Below are positions 8,489 through 17,129 of a DNA stretch of 64,000 nt, piece by piece; within the stretch, counting starts at the first letter, position 1, and each line of letters begins with the position of its first letter. Source of the DNA: JAKAXS01 sp041940525 (GTDB taxonomy: Bacteria; Pseudomonadota; Alphaproteobacteria; Rhizobiales; Hyphomicrobiaceae). The notes under the pieces were generated by a model. It was not told the DNA's origin. It made no database searches and worked only from the letters and a program-made list of their open reading frames with translations. The translations under genes were made by a program, and so were the position numbers. The stretch lies in assembly GCA_041940525.1 (NCBI GenBank), contig JBGTSB010000004.1:37021-101020 (forward strand), in the 5' to 3' direction.

Positions 8489-8803
8489 TTTTGTTGTGGT
8501 CGGCTGGGGCCGAATGTCGGGGAGATCACAGCTAACTTTTCAGGGGGGATTTAGTATAGGGCAGCCCGAGTGGAAGAACTGGCCGCTTTGCAGAGAAAGC
8601 GGACATCTGAATAAAAACGAAGCCTGCGCTGTGACGATCGTGGGAAAGTCTGCATTGCCTCGAAGCACAGACTTCGATTGTCTGACGACATCGGGACGTC
8701 GCTTCCAAACTTCAAATTTTGCTAGGCAGACAGTTGAGCGGAAAGAGCGCTCGGTTAATGCAAGCGCTCTCCTCCATCTTGAGGTCTGTGGAATTCCGCC
8801 TAA
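8489..8803. other. Intergenic stretch without a supported gene
   Basis: A plus-strand open frame runs from 8496 to 8825 but has no recognisable domain, no good ribosome binding site and ends inside the adjacent hydrolase gene. I see no RNA gene or repeat here. Confidence 0.35.
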
Positions 8804-9601
8804 TCAAGGCGAAGAGGTAACGTAAGAGGCCTCGCGAGCGGCCGTATCGATAACATTAGCCACAGCTTCGGGCTGGGTCAGGAACGGTACGTGGCTTGCT
8901 TCAACCTCGGTGATCTTCGCACCAATGCGCTTGGCCTGCTTTCGCAGCAATCGCGGCTCGATTGCTCGATCCTGAGTGGCAATGACCGCCCAACTCCGCC
9001 TAGTCCGCCAAGCCGCTTGTGTTAGCTTCGTATTAAATATCGACATGTTGATTGGAACTTGCGAGTCACGGAGAAAAGCCGCGTCGGCGTCGCTGGTATC
9101 CCCAGCGAAGCCAGCTTTAAACAGCTTCATATTGACGAACCCAAATCCGTCTTTATCGGGCTCAATTACAAATTCTGGAGGCGCTGGGATCTCGGCGAAC
9201 TGATCACCCGTACTTTCATTTATGTCCGGCGCTAAGGCCGACACGTAAACAAGACCTTTGACGTTCTTGTGTGTTCCGGCCTCTGTAATCACTGATCCGC
9301 CATAGGAATGGCCGACAAGAAGGGTTGGGCCAACCTGGCGAACCAGTATTCTGCGCGTCGCATCCACGTCATCGTTAAAAGATGTCAGAGGGTTTTGTAC
9401 GATGGTTACGCGATAACCGCGCGATGTGAGGATGTCGTAGACCCCGCGCCAACCGGAGCCATCTGCAAAAGCTCCATGAACAAGCACGACATTTCGTATC
9501 GATTGTTCTTCCGGAATACGAGGTCCAGGATTGGCCTGTGCTGCGGAGACGATAGCGGTCGCGGCGAGGGTGGCCAGGGCGCGACGAACCGGTGACTTCA
9601 T
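8804..9601 (-). CDS. Exported alpha/beta hydrolase
   Basis: The 265-residue protein starts with a signal peptide (MKSPVRRALATLAATAIVSA, cleavage near AQA-NP), so it is probably periplasmic. The alpha/beta-hydrolase features are VVLVHGAFADGSGW (oxyanion region), the nucleophile elbow GHSYGG, and a C-terminal histidine in EVEASHVPF. Proteins of this type are often annotated as salicylate esterase-like hydrolases; the substrate is unknown. AAAGGA lies 7 bases before the ATG. The gene is divergent from the OhrR-like regulator at 9757 and the shared intergenic space holds operator-like palindromes, so it may be regulated by that protein. Confidence 0.88.
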   Translation of the reverse strand: MKSPVRRALATLAATAIVSAAQANPGPRIPEEQSIRNVVLVHGAFADGSGWRGVYDILTSRGYRVTIVQNPLTSFNDDVDATRRILVRQVGPTLLVGHSYGGSVITEAGTHKNVKGLVYVSALAPDINESTGDQFAEIPAPPEFVIEPDKDGFGFVNMKLFKAGFAGDTSDADAAFLRDSQVPINMSIFNTKLTQAAWRTRRSWAVIATQDRAIEPRLLRKQAKRIGAKITEVEASHVPFLTQPEAVANVIDTAAREASYVTSSP

Positions 9602-9629
9602 AGTCTATTCCTTTCATTAAGAGTAAAGG

Positions 9630-9641
9630 TTATTGCGATAA
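9630..9641. promoter_or_regulatory. Operator-like palindrome TTATTGCGATAA
   Basis: This imperfect 12-bp palindrome (TTAT-TGCG-ATAA) lies 29 bases upstream of the hydrolase start and strongly resembles the second site at 9694-9705. MarR-family proteins bind short A+T-rich palindromes of this type. Inferred binding site of the adjacent OhrR-like regulator. Confidence 0.5.
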
Positions 9642-9693
9642 CTATTATCGAGACGCCATTTAGTGTCCGCGAAAAAACTTGTCAATATAAAAA

Positions 9694-9705
9694 TTATCGC
9701 GATAT
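9694..9705. promoter_or_regulatory. Operator-like palindrome containing TATCGCGATA
   Basis: TATCGCGATA (9695-9704) is a perfect 10-bp palindrome, one base different at its core from the site at 9630-9641. It sits about 50 bases before the regulator's start, as expected for autoregulation from a divergent promoter. Confidence 0.5.
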
Positions 9706-9756
9706 ATGATTCTGCGGCAGGTAGCGGGGGTCCGCGCCGGAGACAGGAGGAGAGCT

Positions 9757-10245
9757 TTGACCAGACGAAAGAAAAACGACGGACCTGTGCCGCTCGAGGA
9801 CCAGCTCTGCTACTCCATCTACTCTGCAAGCATGGCCATCCAGCGCTTGTATAAGCCGATGCTTGATGAGCTCGGTTTGACCTACCCGCAGTACCTCGTA
9901 CTTAACATTCTTTGGCGCGATGACGCCGTGAGCGTAGGTAATATCGCTGAACAGCTCGGACTTGAGTCCAGTACACTCACCCCTGTCTTGAAACGTTTGG
10001 AAGCAGCAGGTCATGTAAGCCGAGTCCGGAACCCTACAAACGAACGGCAGGTTTTGGTCAGGCTCACGAGCAAAGGAACTGCGGTGAGAACTCACGCCGG
10101 TTGCTTGGGCGAAGCACTCATCGCGTCGTCAGGGGATACACTTAAACATTTGGCTTCCCTGAATGACGACGTGCGAAGTCTGCGAGACGCGATCTACGAA
10201 AACATCGGTGGCTGGAACCTCACGCACGACAAGAAGACAGATTGA
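9757..10245 (+). CDS. OhrR-like MarR-family redox-sensing repressor
   Basis: The 162-residue protein has the OhrR layout: EDQLCYSIYSAS near the N-terminus with the single peroxide-sensing cysteine (Cys18), then YKPMLDELGLTYPQYLVL, a winged helix (VGNIAEQLGLESSTLTPVLKRLE) and NERQVLVRLT in the wing. OhrR proteins lose DNA binding when that cysteine is oxidised by organic peroxides. A TTG at 9757 with AGGAGG six bases upstream is chosen; the ATG at 9706 would overlap the operator. No ohr gene is adjacent, so the target is more likely the divergent hydrolase. Confidence 0.87.
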   Translation: MTRRKKNDGPVPLEDQLCYSIYSASMAIQRLYKPMLDELGLTYPQYLVLNILWRDDAVSVGNIAEQLGLESSTLTPVLKRLEAAGHVSRVRNPTNERQVLVRLTSKGTAVRTHAGCLGEALIASSGDTLKHLASLNDDVRSLRDAIYENIGGWNLTHDKKTD

Positions 10246-10258
10246 TCATGTTGTTTCC

Positions 10259-11038
10259 CTACGCGGTCGGAACCGTACCGCCATCGATTAGGTAGTCAGC
10301 GCCGGTAATGCTGGCCGCTCGGTCGGAAGCCAAAAAGGCGATCAGACTCGCCACTTCTTCGGGCTTAGACGGTCGACCGATGGGAATGCCCCCTAGCGAG
10401 TCCATGATGATTTTCTTGCCGCGCTCCAGATTGACGCCGGCGTCACTCGCGAGCCTTGCTGCGAGCTGAAGCGCTGCTTCGGTCTCAATCCAACCCGGCG
10501 ACACGCGCATAACACGGACGCCCTTCGGTGATACTTCCTTGGAAAGGCTCTTGCTGTATGTCGACAGAGCGGCTTTCGCAGCAGCATAGGCGGTCGTTGC
10601 TTCCGGTAACGGCAGAATATGTTGGATCGACGAGACATGGATAACAACGCCGCGCCGCTGATCAGTCATGCTCGGGACTATCGCGCGGTCGAGCCGCACA
10701 GCAGGCATTAGGTTGAGATTGAGTTCGTTTGCCCATTCAGAATCGCCCAGAGCGGCAAAGCCACCGCTTGGTGCTGATGAGCCTCCGAGCATGTGTACCA
10801 AAATATCGATCCTACCCAGCCGTTCATGGGCCGCATCGGCTACGTTTGCGCAGCCCTCGGCTGTGGTAAGATCTGCGGCAATGAACATGTCCTGGTGCAT
10901 TTCCTCAGGCCGCGCCCGCGCGATCGTGAGTACTCGAGCGCCTAACTCGCGAAAGAGTTCGACCGTTGCGGCGCCCGCTCCACGTGTCCCCGAGGTTATC
11001 AGAGCATGTTTGCCTCGAAGCTGGAGAAAGTCATTCAT
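10259..11038 (-). CDS. SDR-family oxidoreductase
   Basis: A classical short-chain dehydrogenase of 259 residues. The N-terminal Rossmann loop is TSGTRGAG (a variant of TGxxxGxG), the active-site serine is in VIHVSSIQ, the catalytic YxxxK is YAAAK, and the C-terminal part has the usual ITGADYLIDGGTVPT ending. It should use NAD(P)H on an unknown alcohol or ketone. Its ATG overlaps the stop codon of the NTF2-like gene upstream (ATGA), so the two form an operon, divergent from the LysR gene at 11460. That arrangement suggests LysR control. Confidence 0.9.
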   Translation of the reverse strand: MNDFLQLRGKHALITSGTRGAGAATVELFRELGARVLTIARARPEEMHQDMFIAADLTTAEGCANVADAAHERLGRIDILVHMLGGSSAPSGGFAALGDSEWANELNLNLMPAVRLDRAIVPSMTDQRRGVVIHVSSIQHILPLPEATTAYAAAKAALSTYSKSLSKEVSPKGVRVMRVSPGWIETEAALQLAARLASDAGVNLERGKKIIMDSLGGIPIGRPSKPEEVASLIAFLASDRAASITGADYLIDGGTVPTA

Positions 11039-11358
11039 GCGCCGATCTCCAATTCTGAGATCCGATTGTTTTTCAGTTGGAATGAGAAATTGAGGATCGC
11101 CGGGCTGCCCGGAAAATTTCCAGTAACCACCGCCTTCACGATCGTATGCCCGTTCTTTTCATGGGCTTCACGTGGCTGCGTAGAGTGCTGGTTTGCTGCT
11201 TTTGCCGTTCGCCACCACGACTCGATGGCGCTGTGCCCGACGTATGTCTTGTTCTCATCCTTCACGATAGCATCAGGCTCAAATGCGCTAATTGGAGGTG
11301 CGCCGTCCGTATCTTGGTCAGCGTTGAAAAACGTCTGTATTTGTGTTGGCAGTTTCAT
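11035..11358 (-). CDS. NTF2/SnoaL-like small protein
   Basis: The 107-residue product (from the ATG at 11358) has the short alpha-plus-beta pattern of the NTF2-like superfamily: an N-terminal helix (LPTQIQTFFNA), acidic FEPDAIVKDENKTYVGHSAIESWW, and a strand-rich end (TIVKAVVTGNFPGSPAILNFSFQLKNN, described by its parts). Such proteins bind small hydrophobic ligands or act as isomerases or cyclases. The stop overlaps the start of the SDR gene by four bases, which indicates translational coupling. Earlier codons in this frame overlap the LysR promoter and are not included. Confidence 0.75.
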   Translation of the reverse strand: MKLPTQIQTFFNADQDTDGAPPISAFEPDAIVKDENKTYVGHSAIESWWRTAKAANQHSTQPREAHEKNGHTIVKAVVTGNFPGSPAILNFSFQLKNNRISELEIGA

Positions 11359-11459
11359 GGCTGTTCCGTTCTGCGAATTATCTTTGTTGCAATATAGCGG
11401 TGGACGTGTGTCCCGATAACGGGGATAATTCGACATGAGGAATTGCGGAAAATAAAACA

Positions 11460-12359
11460 ATGTACCAGCCCGGGATCCACGATCTTGACGCGGTTATCGC
11501 GATCGCGCGTGAGCGCTCGTTCCGGGCGGCAGCCTCAATGCTGGGCATGTCGACCACGGCGATCAGTAACGCAGTAGCGAAGCTCGAAGCGGACCTCGGG
11601 GTTCGGCTATTCAACCGGACGACGCGCAGTGTATCTCTGACAGATGCCGGGCAAACGTTCGTTAGTTTGGTAGGGCCAGCACTCTTGGATATTCATTCGG
11701 CGATCGATGTTGTCCGCTCGCAGCAATCCGTTCCGTCCGGAACATTGAGGATTAATGCGTTTGCGGCGGCTGCTCGCGAAATTCTTTCACCGCTCGTCTT
11801 ACAGTTCCTTCGCCTCCATCCCGATGTGCAGGTCGATTTGGTTACAGAGGGACGGTTGGTAGATATCGTTGCCGATGGCTTCGACCTTGGCGTTCGTCGG
11901 TCAGATCTGGTGCCCGGCGACATGATCGCCTTACCATTAGGTCGGCCTCAGCGCTCTGTCGTCGTGGGATCCGCGGCCTATTTCGAGAGGAATGGAACGC
12001 CGCGGACTCCTACAGATCTAATGAGACATCACTGTATCCGCGTTCGTTTACCGAACGGAGCGCTGTTGCGGTGGCACTTTGAGAAGCGAGGCAGAACCAT
12101 CCAGATCGATGCCAAAGGGCCGCTCACGCTAGACGAAGGTACCTTGGTTCGAACGGCCGTTTTGGAAGGCATGGGAGTTGGTTATTTATTTGAGCAGGAT
12201 GTGCGCGAACAACTGGAGAGCGGCCGCCTCGTTCAGGTTTTGAAAGATTGGACACCGCCGGTATCTGACATCAGTCTCTACTATCCCAATCGCCGCAATC
12301 CCTCCGCAGCCTTAAAAGCGTTCGTGGGGCTAGCACGCAGCCTCAATAGGCAGGCCTAG
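11460..12359 (+). CDS. LysR-family transcriptional regulator
   Basis: The 299-residue protein has the LysR N-terminal winged helix (LDAVIAIARERSFRAAASML, then STTAISNAVAKLEADLGVRLF and RTTRSVSLTDAG) and a periplasmic-binding-like effector domain beginning near SGTLRINAF. It belongs to the CrgA-like group by its LVTEGRLVDIVADGFDLGVR segment. Effector is unknown. It is divergent from the NTF2-SDR operon with about 100 bases between starts, the usual arrangement for a LysR regulator and its target. Confidence 0.92.
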   Translation: MYQPGIHDLDAVIAIARERSFRAAASMLGMSTTAISNAVAKLEADLGVRLFNRTTRSVSLTDAGQTFVSLVGPALLDIHSAIDVVRSQQSVPSGTLRINAFAAAAREILSPLVLQFLRLHPDVQVDLVTEGRLVDIVADGFDLGVRRSDLVPGDMIALPLGRPQRSVVVGSAAYFERNGTPRTPTDLMRHHCIRVRLPNGALLRWHFEKRGRTIQIDAKGPLTLDEGTLVRTAVLEGMGVGYLFEQDVREQLESGRLVQVLKDWTPPVSDISLYYPNRRNPSAALKAFVGLARSLNRQA

Positions 12360-12400
12360 CTGGCGGCGTCTAAGAGTGACCGCCGCGTCATCGAAGGTGT

Positions 12401-13042
12401 CTAAGTGCCCGACGCATAAACGCCGTGGCGCATGCAGAGGTAAACCAAGTCAATGTCAGAACTTACGCCCAGCTTTGATTTTATCGAGTAGTGGTAGTTG
12501 TTGACGGTTTTAGTACTTAGGCTCAACGATGCAGCGATCTGGTCGGAGCTCATTGCATCGATGATCATCCGTAGAATTTCGAATTCTCTGGGTGATAAGA
12601 GCTCCAAGGCATGGTCGTCGCCGGAAATATGCCGCGCTGCGAGGCTCTCACTTATTTCTGGGCATATAGCTGGGCTTCCGGCAGCGACGTCAGATATGGC
12701 TTTGATCAACACCTCTGGTTCACTACTCTTCGTGACAAATCCCAACGCACCAGCTCGAAAAGCCTGCAGCGCAAACGTCGTCGAGGCGTGCATTGAGAAA
12801 ATTAGTATCCTGGCATTGCGATCCCATTGACGGATTTGCCTGGTCGTATCAATCCCGCCGCGGCCCGGCATTGAAATATCCATTACAGTGACGTCAGGCT
12901 GCTCTGCCTTGTAACGAACATACGCTTCACCGGCATCGCTTGCTTCCGCTACAACTCGGAGGTTATCTGTTTGCTCGATAAGTCGGCGAAATCCTGCGCG
13001 GACTATCGCATGGTCGTCAACAAGTAAGACCCTAACAGCCAT
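12401..13042 (-). CDS. NarL/FixJ-family response regulator
   Basis: The 213-residue protein has an N-terminal receiver domain (VLLVDDHAIVRAG with the acidic pair, phospho-acceptor aspartate in VMDISMPG, lysine in FVTKSSEP) and a C-terminal LuxR-type helix-turn-helix (LSPREFEILRMI, then DQIAASLSLSTKTVNNYHYSIKSKL). It starts immediately after the stop of the histidine kinase with no intervening base, so the pair is translationally coupled and surely cognate. The stimulus and regulon are unknown; the divergent pentapeptide-repeat gene is a candidate target. Confidence 0.94.
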   Translation of the reverse strand: MAVRVLLVDDHAIVRAGFRRLIEQTDNLRVVAEASDAGEAYVRYKAEQPDVTVMDISMPGRGGIDTTRQIRQWDRNARILIFSMHASTTFALQAFRAGALGFVTKSSEPEVLIKAISDVAAGSPAICPEISESLAARHISGDDHALELLSPREFEILRMIIDAMSSDQIAASLSLSTKTVNNYHYSIKSKLGVSSDIDLVYLCMRHGVYASGT

Positions 13043-14461
13043 TTACGCAGCTCCTGCCGGAAGCCGGAACTGAATGCGAAGCGCCGCGCCGCCCAAGCTT
13101 GAGTTTCGTATAACGAGCTCACCCCCTAACGCGCTCACTCTCTCGCGCATGCCGATTAGTCCCAGCCGACCGTCTTTATCCGCTGCGATGGGTGGCGACC
13201 AACCGTTGCCATTGTCTTCAATGTCCAACTCTATCAGTTCACCCAACGTGGCTTGCCCGGCAGGTTCTCGTCCCTTTCTAAGGCGGACAGAGACTCTACT
13301 AGCACCGGAGTGGCGAGAGGCATTGTTAAGGCCCTCTTGAACGATCCGGTATACGTGACCTGCGGCATCAGGACCTAACCCTCCGATTTCGTCCTCCCGT
13401 CTAAACTCAAATTTGATATTGCCGCCGGCTTTGCGATTGTGATCGGAGACAAGGCCCTCCAAACTTGCTGTCAATCCGACTTCATCGATTTCCGCCGCAC
13501 GCAGTGACGTCATCGTATCTCGCAGAGACCTCATCGCCTTTCTTGCACTGGCTGCGAGATCTTGAGCGGACGTTTCTAAATGACTTTCATCTTCCTTCAG
13601 TGAGGCTTGGAGAACCGAGGCAAGGCTGCTGATCGCTGCAAGTTGTTGCGCGACATCGTCGTGCAGATCTCGTGCAATGTTAGTCCTCTCGGTCTCCTGA
13701 GCATCGACCAGACGCCTTGCGAATTCGCTACGCTCTTGCGTTGTGACTTCGAGCTTCTCCGCAAGAGAATTAAAGCCGTAGGATATCCTATCGAGTTCGC
13801 GCAATTGATACTGCGACAGTCGTGTGCTCAGGTCGCCGTGCTCCAAACGCGTTAGTCCGTTCAGGATTTGCTCGGTCGGTCTAAGAGCTCGATCGACGAC
13901 TACATAGACTAACCCACACATGATCACGAGCAGCGCAGCGGACAGCTGGAGCATGTCGGAAACGGAAGACCATGCTTTATTTGCAACTGTGGCTTGGGCT
14001 GTAGTAATTTTGACCGTGCCAACAGTGTTGTCTTGGTTCGAGTATGGAATTTCCACGTCGATGCTCTTCGAGAACCAATCGAAGAGCCACATAAACCAGC
14101 CAGGCAGAAGAGCCGTTTCTCTTTCAGAGCCAACACAGCGTGAACGAGTCATGCCGTCTGGTTGCGTGAACTTAGCGCATTGGCCGGTAGCAAGGCTGAA
14201 GTCAACAACCGTTGACCAGTCAGGAAACCGTTGAGGCAAACCAGGAGCGGTGTCATTTCTGACCCTTTGCAGCAAGAGGTTCGAAACGACCATCTTTGCA
14301 GCTGCTTCATTCTTAGAACGAGCATCCGTTGCTACGTTTATTAATACAATCGCGGCGCCAACGAAAACGCATACGGCCGTCGCTAGCATGATGCGTCGAA
14401 GGAGAACCCATTTCAGATCATAGGACTTCGAGATCGAAGACGATCGATGTTTGGCGAACAC
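13043..14461 (-). CDS. Membrane sensor histidine kinase (NarX/UhpB type)
   Basis: The 472-residue protein starts at a GTG with GGAG eight bases upstream. An N-terminal helix (IMLATAVCVFVGAAIVLINV) and a second one (LLVIMCGLVYVVVD, about residues 175-190) enclose a periplasmic sensor domain of roughly 130 residues. A HAMP linker follows, then the HisKA_3 dimerisation motif with the phospho-histidine in NIARDLHDDVAQQLAAI, and an ATPase domain with EGLNNASRHSGA (N box), DNGNGW and GLIGMRERV. It pairs with the adjacent response regulator. The sensor domain belongs to no family I recognise. Confidence 0.93.
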   Translation of the reverse strand: MFAKHRSSSISKSYDLKWVLLRRIMLATAVCVFVGAAIVLINVATDARSKNEAAAKMVVSNLLLQRVRNDTAPGLPQRFPDWSTVVDFSLATGQCAKFTQPDGMTRSRCVGSERETALLPGWFMWLFDWFSKSIDVEIPYSNQDNTVGTVKITTAQATVANKAWSSVSDMLQLSAALLVIMCGLVYVVVDRALRPTEQILNGLTRLEHGDLSTRLSQYQLRELDRISYGFNSLAEKLEVTTQERSEFARRLVDAQETERTNIARDLHDDVAQQLAAISSLASVLQASLKEDESHLETSAQDLAASARKAMRSLRDTMTSLRAAEIDEVGLTASLEGLVSDHNRKAGGNIKFEFRREDEIGGLGPDAAGHVYRIVQEGLNNASRHSGASRVSVRLRKGREPAGQATLGELIELDIEDNGNGWSPPIAADKDGRLGLIGMRERVSALGGELVIRNSSLGGAALRIQFRLPAGAA

Positions 14462-14638
14462 GTGCGTAACTCCGACGGAGGCGACGCTATTCTAACTCCT
14501 GGTCCTTATATCCCGCCAGAAGAAACTATTGGGCAAAATGCCTAACTGTCGTCGGGTGAATGCCACTGGATCAAAATTGATTATTCCCACATGAACCACC
14601 GTAGCGCGCTCTCCGCGAGTCCCCATGCGGGCGAGAAC

Positions 14639-15403
14639 ATGATTGGGACCTGTTTACGATTAATAGCGACAGCTCTGATACTCCTGCCGCCAGTAGCTCT
14701 GGCTGCCGACCTAACCGTCCGCGAGCTCGTCAAAAAACTATTTGAGTTGCCGCCTGGCGATAGGTCGGACTTTTCAGGCTACGACCTTTCTGGCCTCGAC
14801 TTGTCAGGTACGAATTTCAAAGGTGCACTGCTCAATAACACCAATCTCTTTGGCGCAGACCTGACTGGAGCCAATCTCAGCAGCGCTTCATTAAAGGGCG
14901 CCAGTTTGGACAGGAGTACGCTCATCAAAGCGGACTTCGCAATGGCCGATCTGTCTGGCGCGACTATTAGGTCGCCAGCAGCCTTCCGTTCGCCGGGCAA
15001 TGCTAGATTAGAAGTGCCATCATTTTCGGGAGCAAATCTGCAGAGAGGCAGACTCGTAGGAGACTACTTGTTTGCTAACTTCCGCGGAGCCAACCTATCA
15101 GGCGTCGACGTAAGCCCATCCTCAAAGGATTTTGCGCTTAGGCCCAGCGTGAATGATAAACGCTCAAAATTTGAACTCTGCGACTTCTCACGTAGCACGC
15201 TGGTACAAGCGGATCTCGCACACGCTTCGTTTCGCTATTCGCGTTTCGAAGGAGCAGATTTGCGCGGCGCGAACTTGAGTTACGCCGACTTTTCAGGGGC
15301 CAGCTTGAAGGATGCAAACCTATCCGGGGCCAATAACAGTCACACAAGCTTTGACGGTGCCGACCTGGACGGGGTCATAGGGATTTCTGCCGATGGCCGC
15401 TGA
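14639..15403 (+). CDS. Exported pentapeptide-repeat protein
   Basis: The 254-residue product has a signal peptide (TCLRLIATALILLPPVALAA) followed by roughly two dozen A(D/N)LXX-type pentapeptides such as YDLSG, LDLSG, TNFKG, ADLTG and ANLSS, which form a right-handed quadrilateral beta-helix. A non-repetitive insert (about residues 125-180) separates two repeat blocks. The export signal implies a periplasmic role rather than the DNA-mimic role of Qnr proteins. The ATG at 14639 begins the signal peptide; 14591 is an alternative. It is divergent from the two-component system and may be its target. Confidence 0.85.
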   Translation: MIGTCLRLIATALILLPPVALAADLTVRELVKKLFELPPGDRSDFSGYDLSGLDLSGTNFKGALLNNTNLFGADLTGANLSSASLKGASLDRSTLIKADFAMADLSGATIRSPAAFRSPGNARLEVPSFSGANLQRGRLVGDYLFANFRGANLSGVDVSPSSKDFALRPSVNDKRSKFELCDFSRSTLVQADLAHASFRYSRFEGADLRGANLSYADFSGASLKDANLSGANNSHTSFDGADLDGVIGISADGR

Positions 15404-15520
15404 GCCAGCGCTGGGCAGCCGCTCGGGCAAATTGCCCAAAGTTCGGCAGGCATTCCGCTCTAACGGTGAAGTGATGACCGGGCGACAATGATATCGTCAA
15501 GCTCGGGGGTACCCATCAAA

Positions 15521-15754
15521 ATGTCTCTCCACTCAGCAACGAAAACAGCGCTTCAGTCTTTTCGTTTAATGGGCGGCATCGCAGTCTTGGGGTCCGTGCT
15601 GTTGATTACTCTTGCAGCACTTGTTTGGTCCTCGCCGTCTCTCGAAGCAGCCTTCGATTCGGACGTAGCTCAACCCCAGAGTTTCGAAATTGGGCCAATC
15701 TGCTCATCTCGCGATCAGCCGGCTCCCAAAACGAAACGAACATCAAGTCAGTAA
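15521..15754 (+). CDS. Small single-helix membrane protein of unknown function
   Basis: From an ATG at 15521 the 77-residue product has one strong hydrophobic helix (GGIAVLGSVLLITLAALVW) preceded by a basic N-terminus (SATKTALQSFR), giving an inner-membrane or signal-anchor topology. The tail is polar with one cysteine. It lies 16 bases before the cupin gene on the same strand, so the two may be cotranscribed. No family is recognised and the gene could be an over-call. Confidence 0.45.
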   Translation: MSLHSATKTALQSFRLMGGIAVLGSVLLITLAALVWSSPSLEAAFDSDVAQPQSFEIGPICSSRDQPAPKTKRTSSQ

Positions 15755-15770
15755 AATCACGGAGACGTCC

Positions 15771-16244
15771 ATGAAGACGATTTCGACAATAGCACTTTCG
15801 CTACTACTCGCTTTCCCTGTGTTAGCAGCCGACAAGAACCATGATGGTATGGAGTTAGCGCCTGGTGACATAGTCTACAAGCCGGACCCTGCCTTTCCTG
15901 GTGAGACCAGGACATCGGTCGTTTATGGCGACCCGTCTAAGCCTGGGCTTTTCATTTTGCGCATCAAGTTTCCTCCAAACTTTATCGTACCACCTCACAC
16001 GCACCCGGTTTTTGAATCTGTCACCGTGCTTAGTGGTTCCATGGGGAGCGGAATGGGTAAGACCGTCGATAAGTCCAGCGGAAAGATCCTTCAGGCTGGG
16101 GGCATTCTACTGCTGCCGGCAGATCACGCGCACTACGTTTGGACCGAGGACGAAGAGACAGTCATACAAGTCACGGCCAACGGGCCTTTTGACCTGATCT
16201 ACATCGACCCCAAGCAGGACCCGAGGAATCAGAACAAGCAATAA
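15771..16244 (+). CDS. Exported cupin-domain protein
   Basis: The 157-residue protein carries a signal peptide (MKTISTIALSLLLAFPVLAA) and a single cupin domain: PPHTHPVFESVTVLSGSM forms the first metal motif (two histidines and a glutamate) and LLPADHAHYVWTEDEET the second. It is likely a periplasmic metal-binding cupin, possibly a quercetinase-like or sensor protein. A DKNHDG segment follows the cleavage site and resembles a calcium loop, but it is too short to claim. GGAGACG lies just before the ATG. Confidence 0.85.
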   Translation: MKTISTIALSLLLAFPVLAADKNHDGMELAPGDIVYKPDPAFPGETRTSVVYGDPSKPGLFILRIKFPPNFIVPPHTHPVFESVTVLSGSMGSGMGKTVDKSSGKILQAGGILLLPADHAHYVWTEDEETVIQVTANGPFDLIYIDPKQDPRNQNKQ

Positions 16245-16282
16245 TGCGCTTAGCGATCCTCCCTTTCGCGATGCGTCGAACT

Positions 16283-16312
16283 GGAGTGCTCTGGAACATA
16301 TTAGAGCACTCC
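16283..16312. terminator. Strong 10-bp hairpin downstream of the cupin gene
   Basis: GGAGTGCTCT (16283-16292) and AGAGCACTCC (16303-16312) pair perfectly around a 10-base loop, 38 bases after the cupin stop. No T-run follows, so intrinsic termination is uncertain; it may instead protect the transcript end. Confidence 0.45.
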
Positions 16313-16464
16313 GGTGCTTCGGACTTTACTATCGTGCGAGTCAATCAATATCCGCACAACAAAGACGTTTGTGCTTGAGCAAAGGAAGTCCTCGTCACTT
16401 GATTGTGGTCAGGCATTTCATCACCGCATTCTAGATGCTGTCTTAAACAGCGACAGAGAGAGTG

Positions 16465-16977
16465 CTAAGGAGCGACAGCCGTTCTCGGACCAGGATGCGA
16501 TTGATATCGTTGGGTCGATAGGTAACCAACGACCATGAACGTGAGCAAGACGGCCGCCTGGACCACGACAAATGGTAGCTCAGATTGCGTTGGGGCCAGC
16601 CGCCGAAGCGCTTCGAGTTTTTGGAATGCCTGAACGACAGCAACAAAGACGTTGAGATAAAATGCAGTGATGCTAGCGGTCAAGAATATCAACCGCCACA
16701 CACCGGACAGCCGAAAGACGTAGAGCGACGACATAGCAACGATTAGGACGACTGCCGATAGGATGCCTACCCCAATGGCAGGCGTAAACTTAGTGATGGG
16801 AAACATAAACCCAGTGAGGGTTGTTAGCACCGTTGTAATGACGAAGGCATTCGTCCAGCCCGAAAACCTTCGGCCAGCCATCCAACCAATCACGACCACA
16901 AGGCCAGCGGCGATCGCAATGAGACTGATGACGACATGAAGCAGAGTGAACGTTTCGACTGACATTCCGACGATCAT
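16465..16977 (-). CDS. Four-helix integral membrane protein of unknown function
   Basis: The 170-residue protein has four clear hydrophobic segments: LLHVVISLIAIAAGLVVVIG, FVITTVLTTLTGFMFP, AIGVGILSAVVLIVAMSSLY and a pair near the C-terminus (LIFLTASITAFYLNVFVAVV; VVVQAAVLLTFMVVGYL). AGGAGAGG precedes the ATG at the proper distance. No enzymatic or transporter motif is recognised. It is divergent from the hydrolase at 17130 and may be unrelated to it. Confidence 0.75.
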   Translation of the reverse strand: MIVGMSVETFTLLHVVISLIAIAAGLVVVIGWMAGRRFSGWTNAFVITTVLTTLTGFMFPITKFTPAIGVGILSAVVLIVAMSSLYVFRLSGVWRLIFLTASITAFYLNVFVAVVQAFQKLEALRRLAPTQSELPFVVVQAAVLLTFMVVGYLSTQRYQSHPGPRTAVAP

Positions 16978-17129
16978 AACGCCTCTCCTAATAAAAAGCC
17001 GTTTCAGAAATTACTACCGAACCGACGCCACCGCCATCGCATTCTTGAGTGACGCAGACGCCGCGTTCGGCCGATTTGCACCAGAAAGACAGTCCGCAGT
17101 CAGGCCAATTGGCCAGTCAGGAGAACGAG

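Noticed and set aside
8496..8825. Plus-strand open frame of 109 codons
   Set aside because: No ribosome binding site, no family similarity, and it ends within the hydrolase gene on the other strand.
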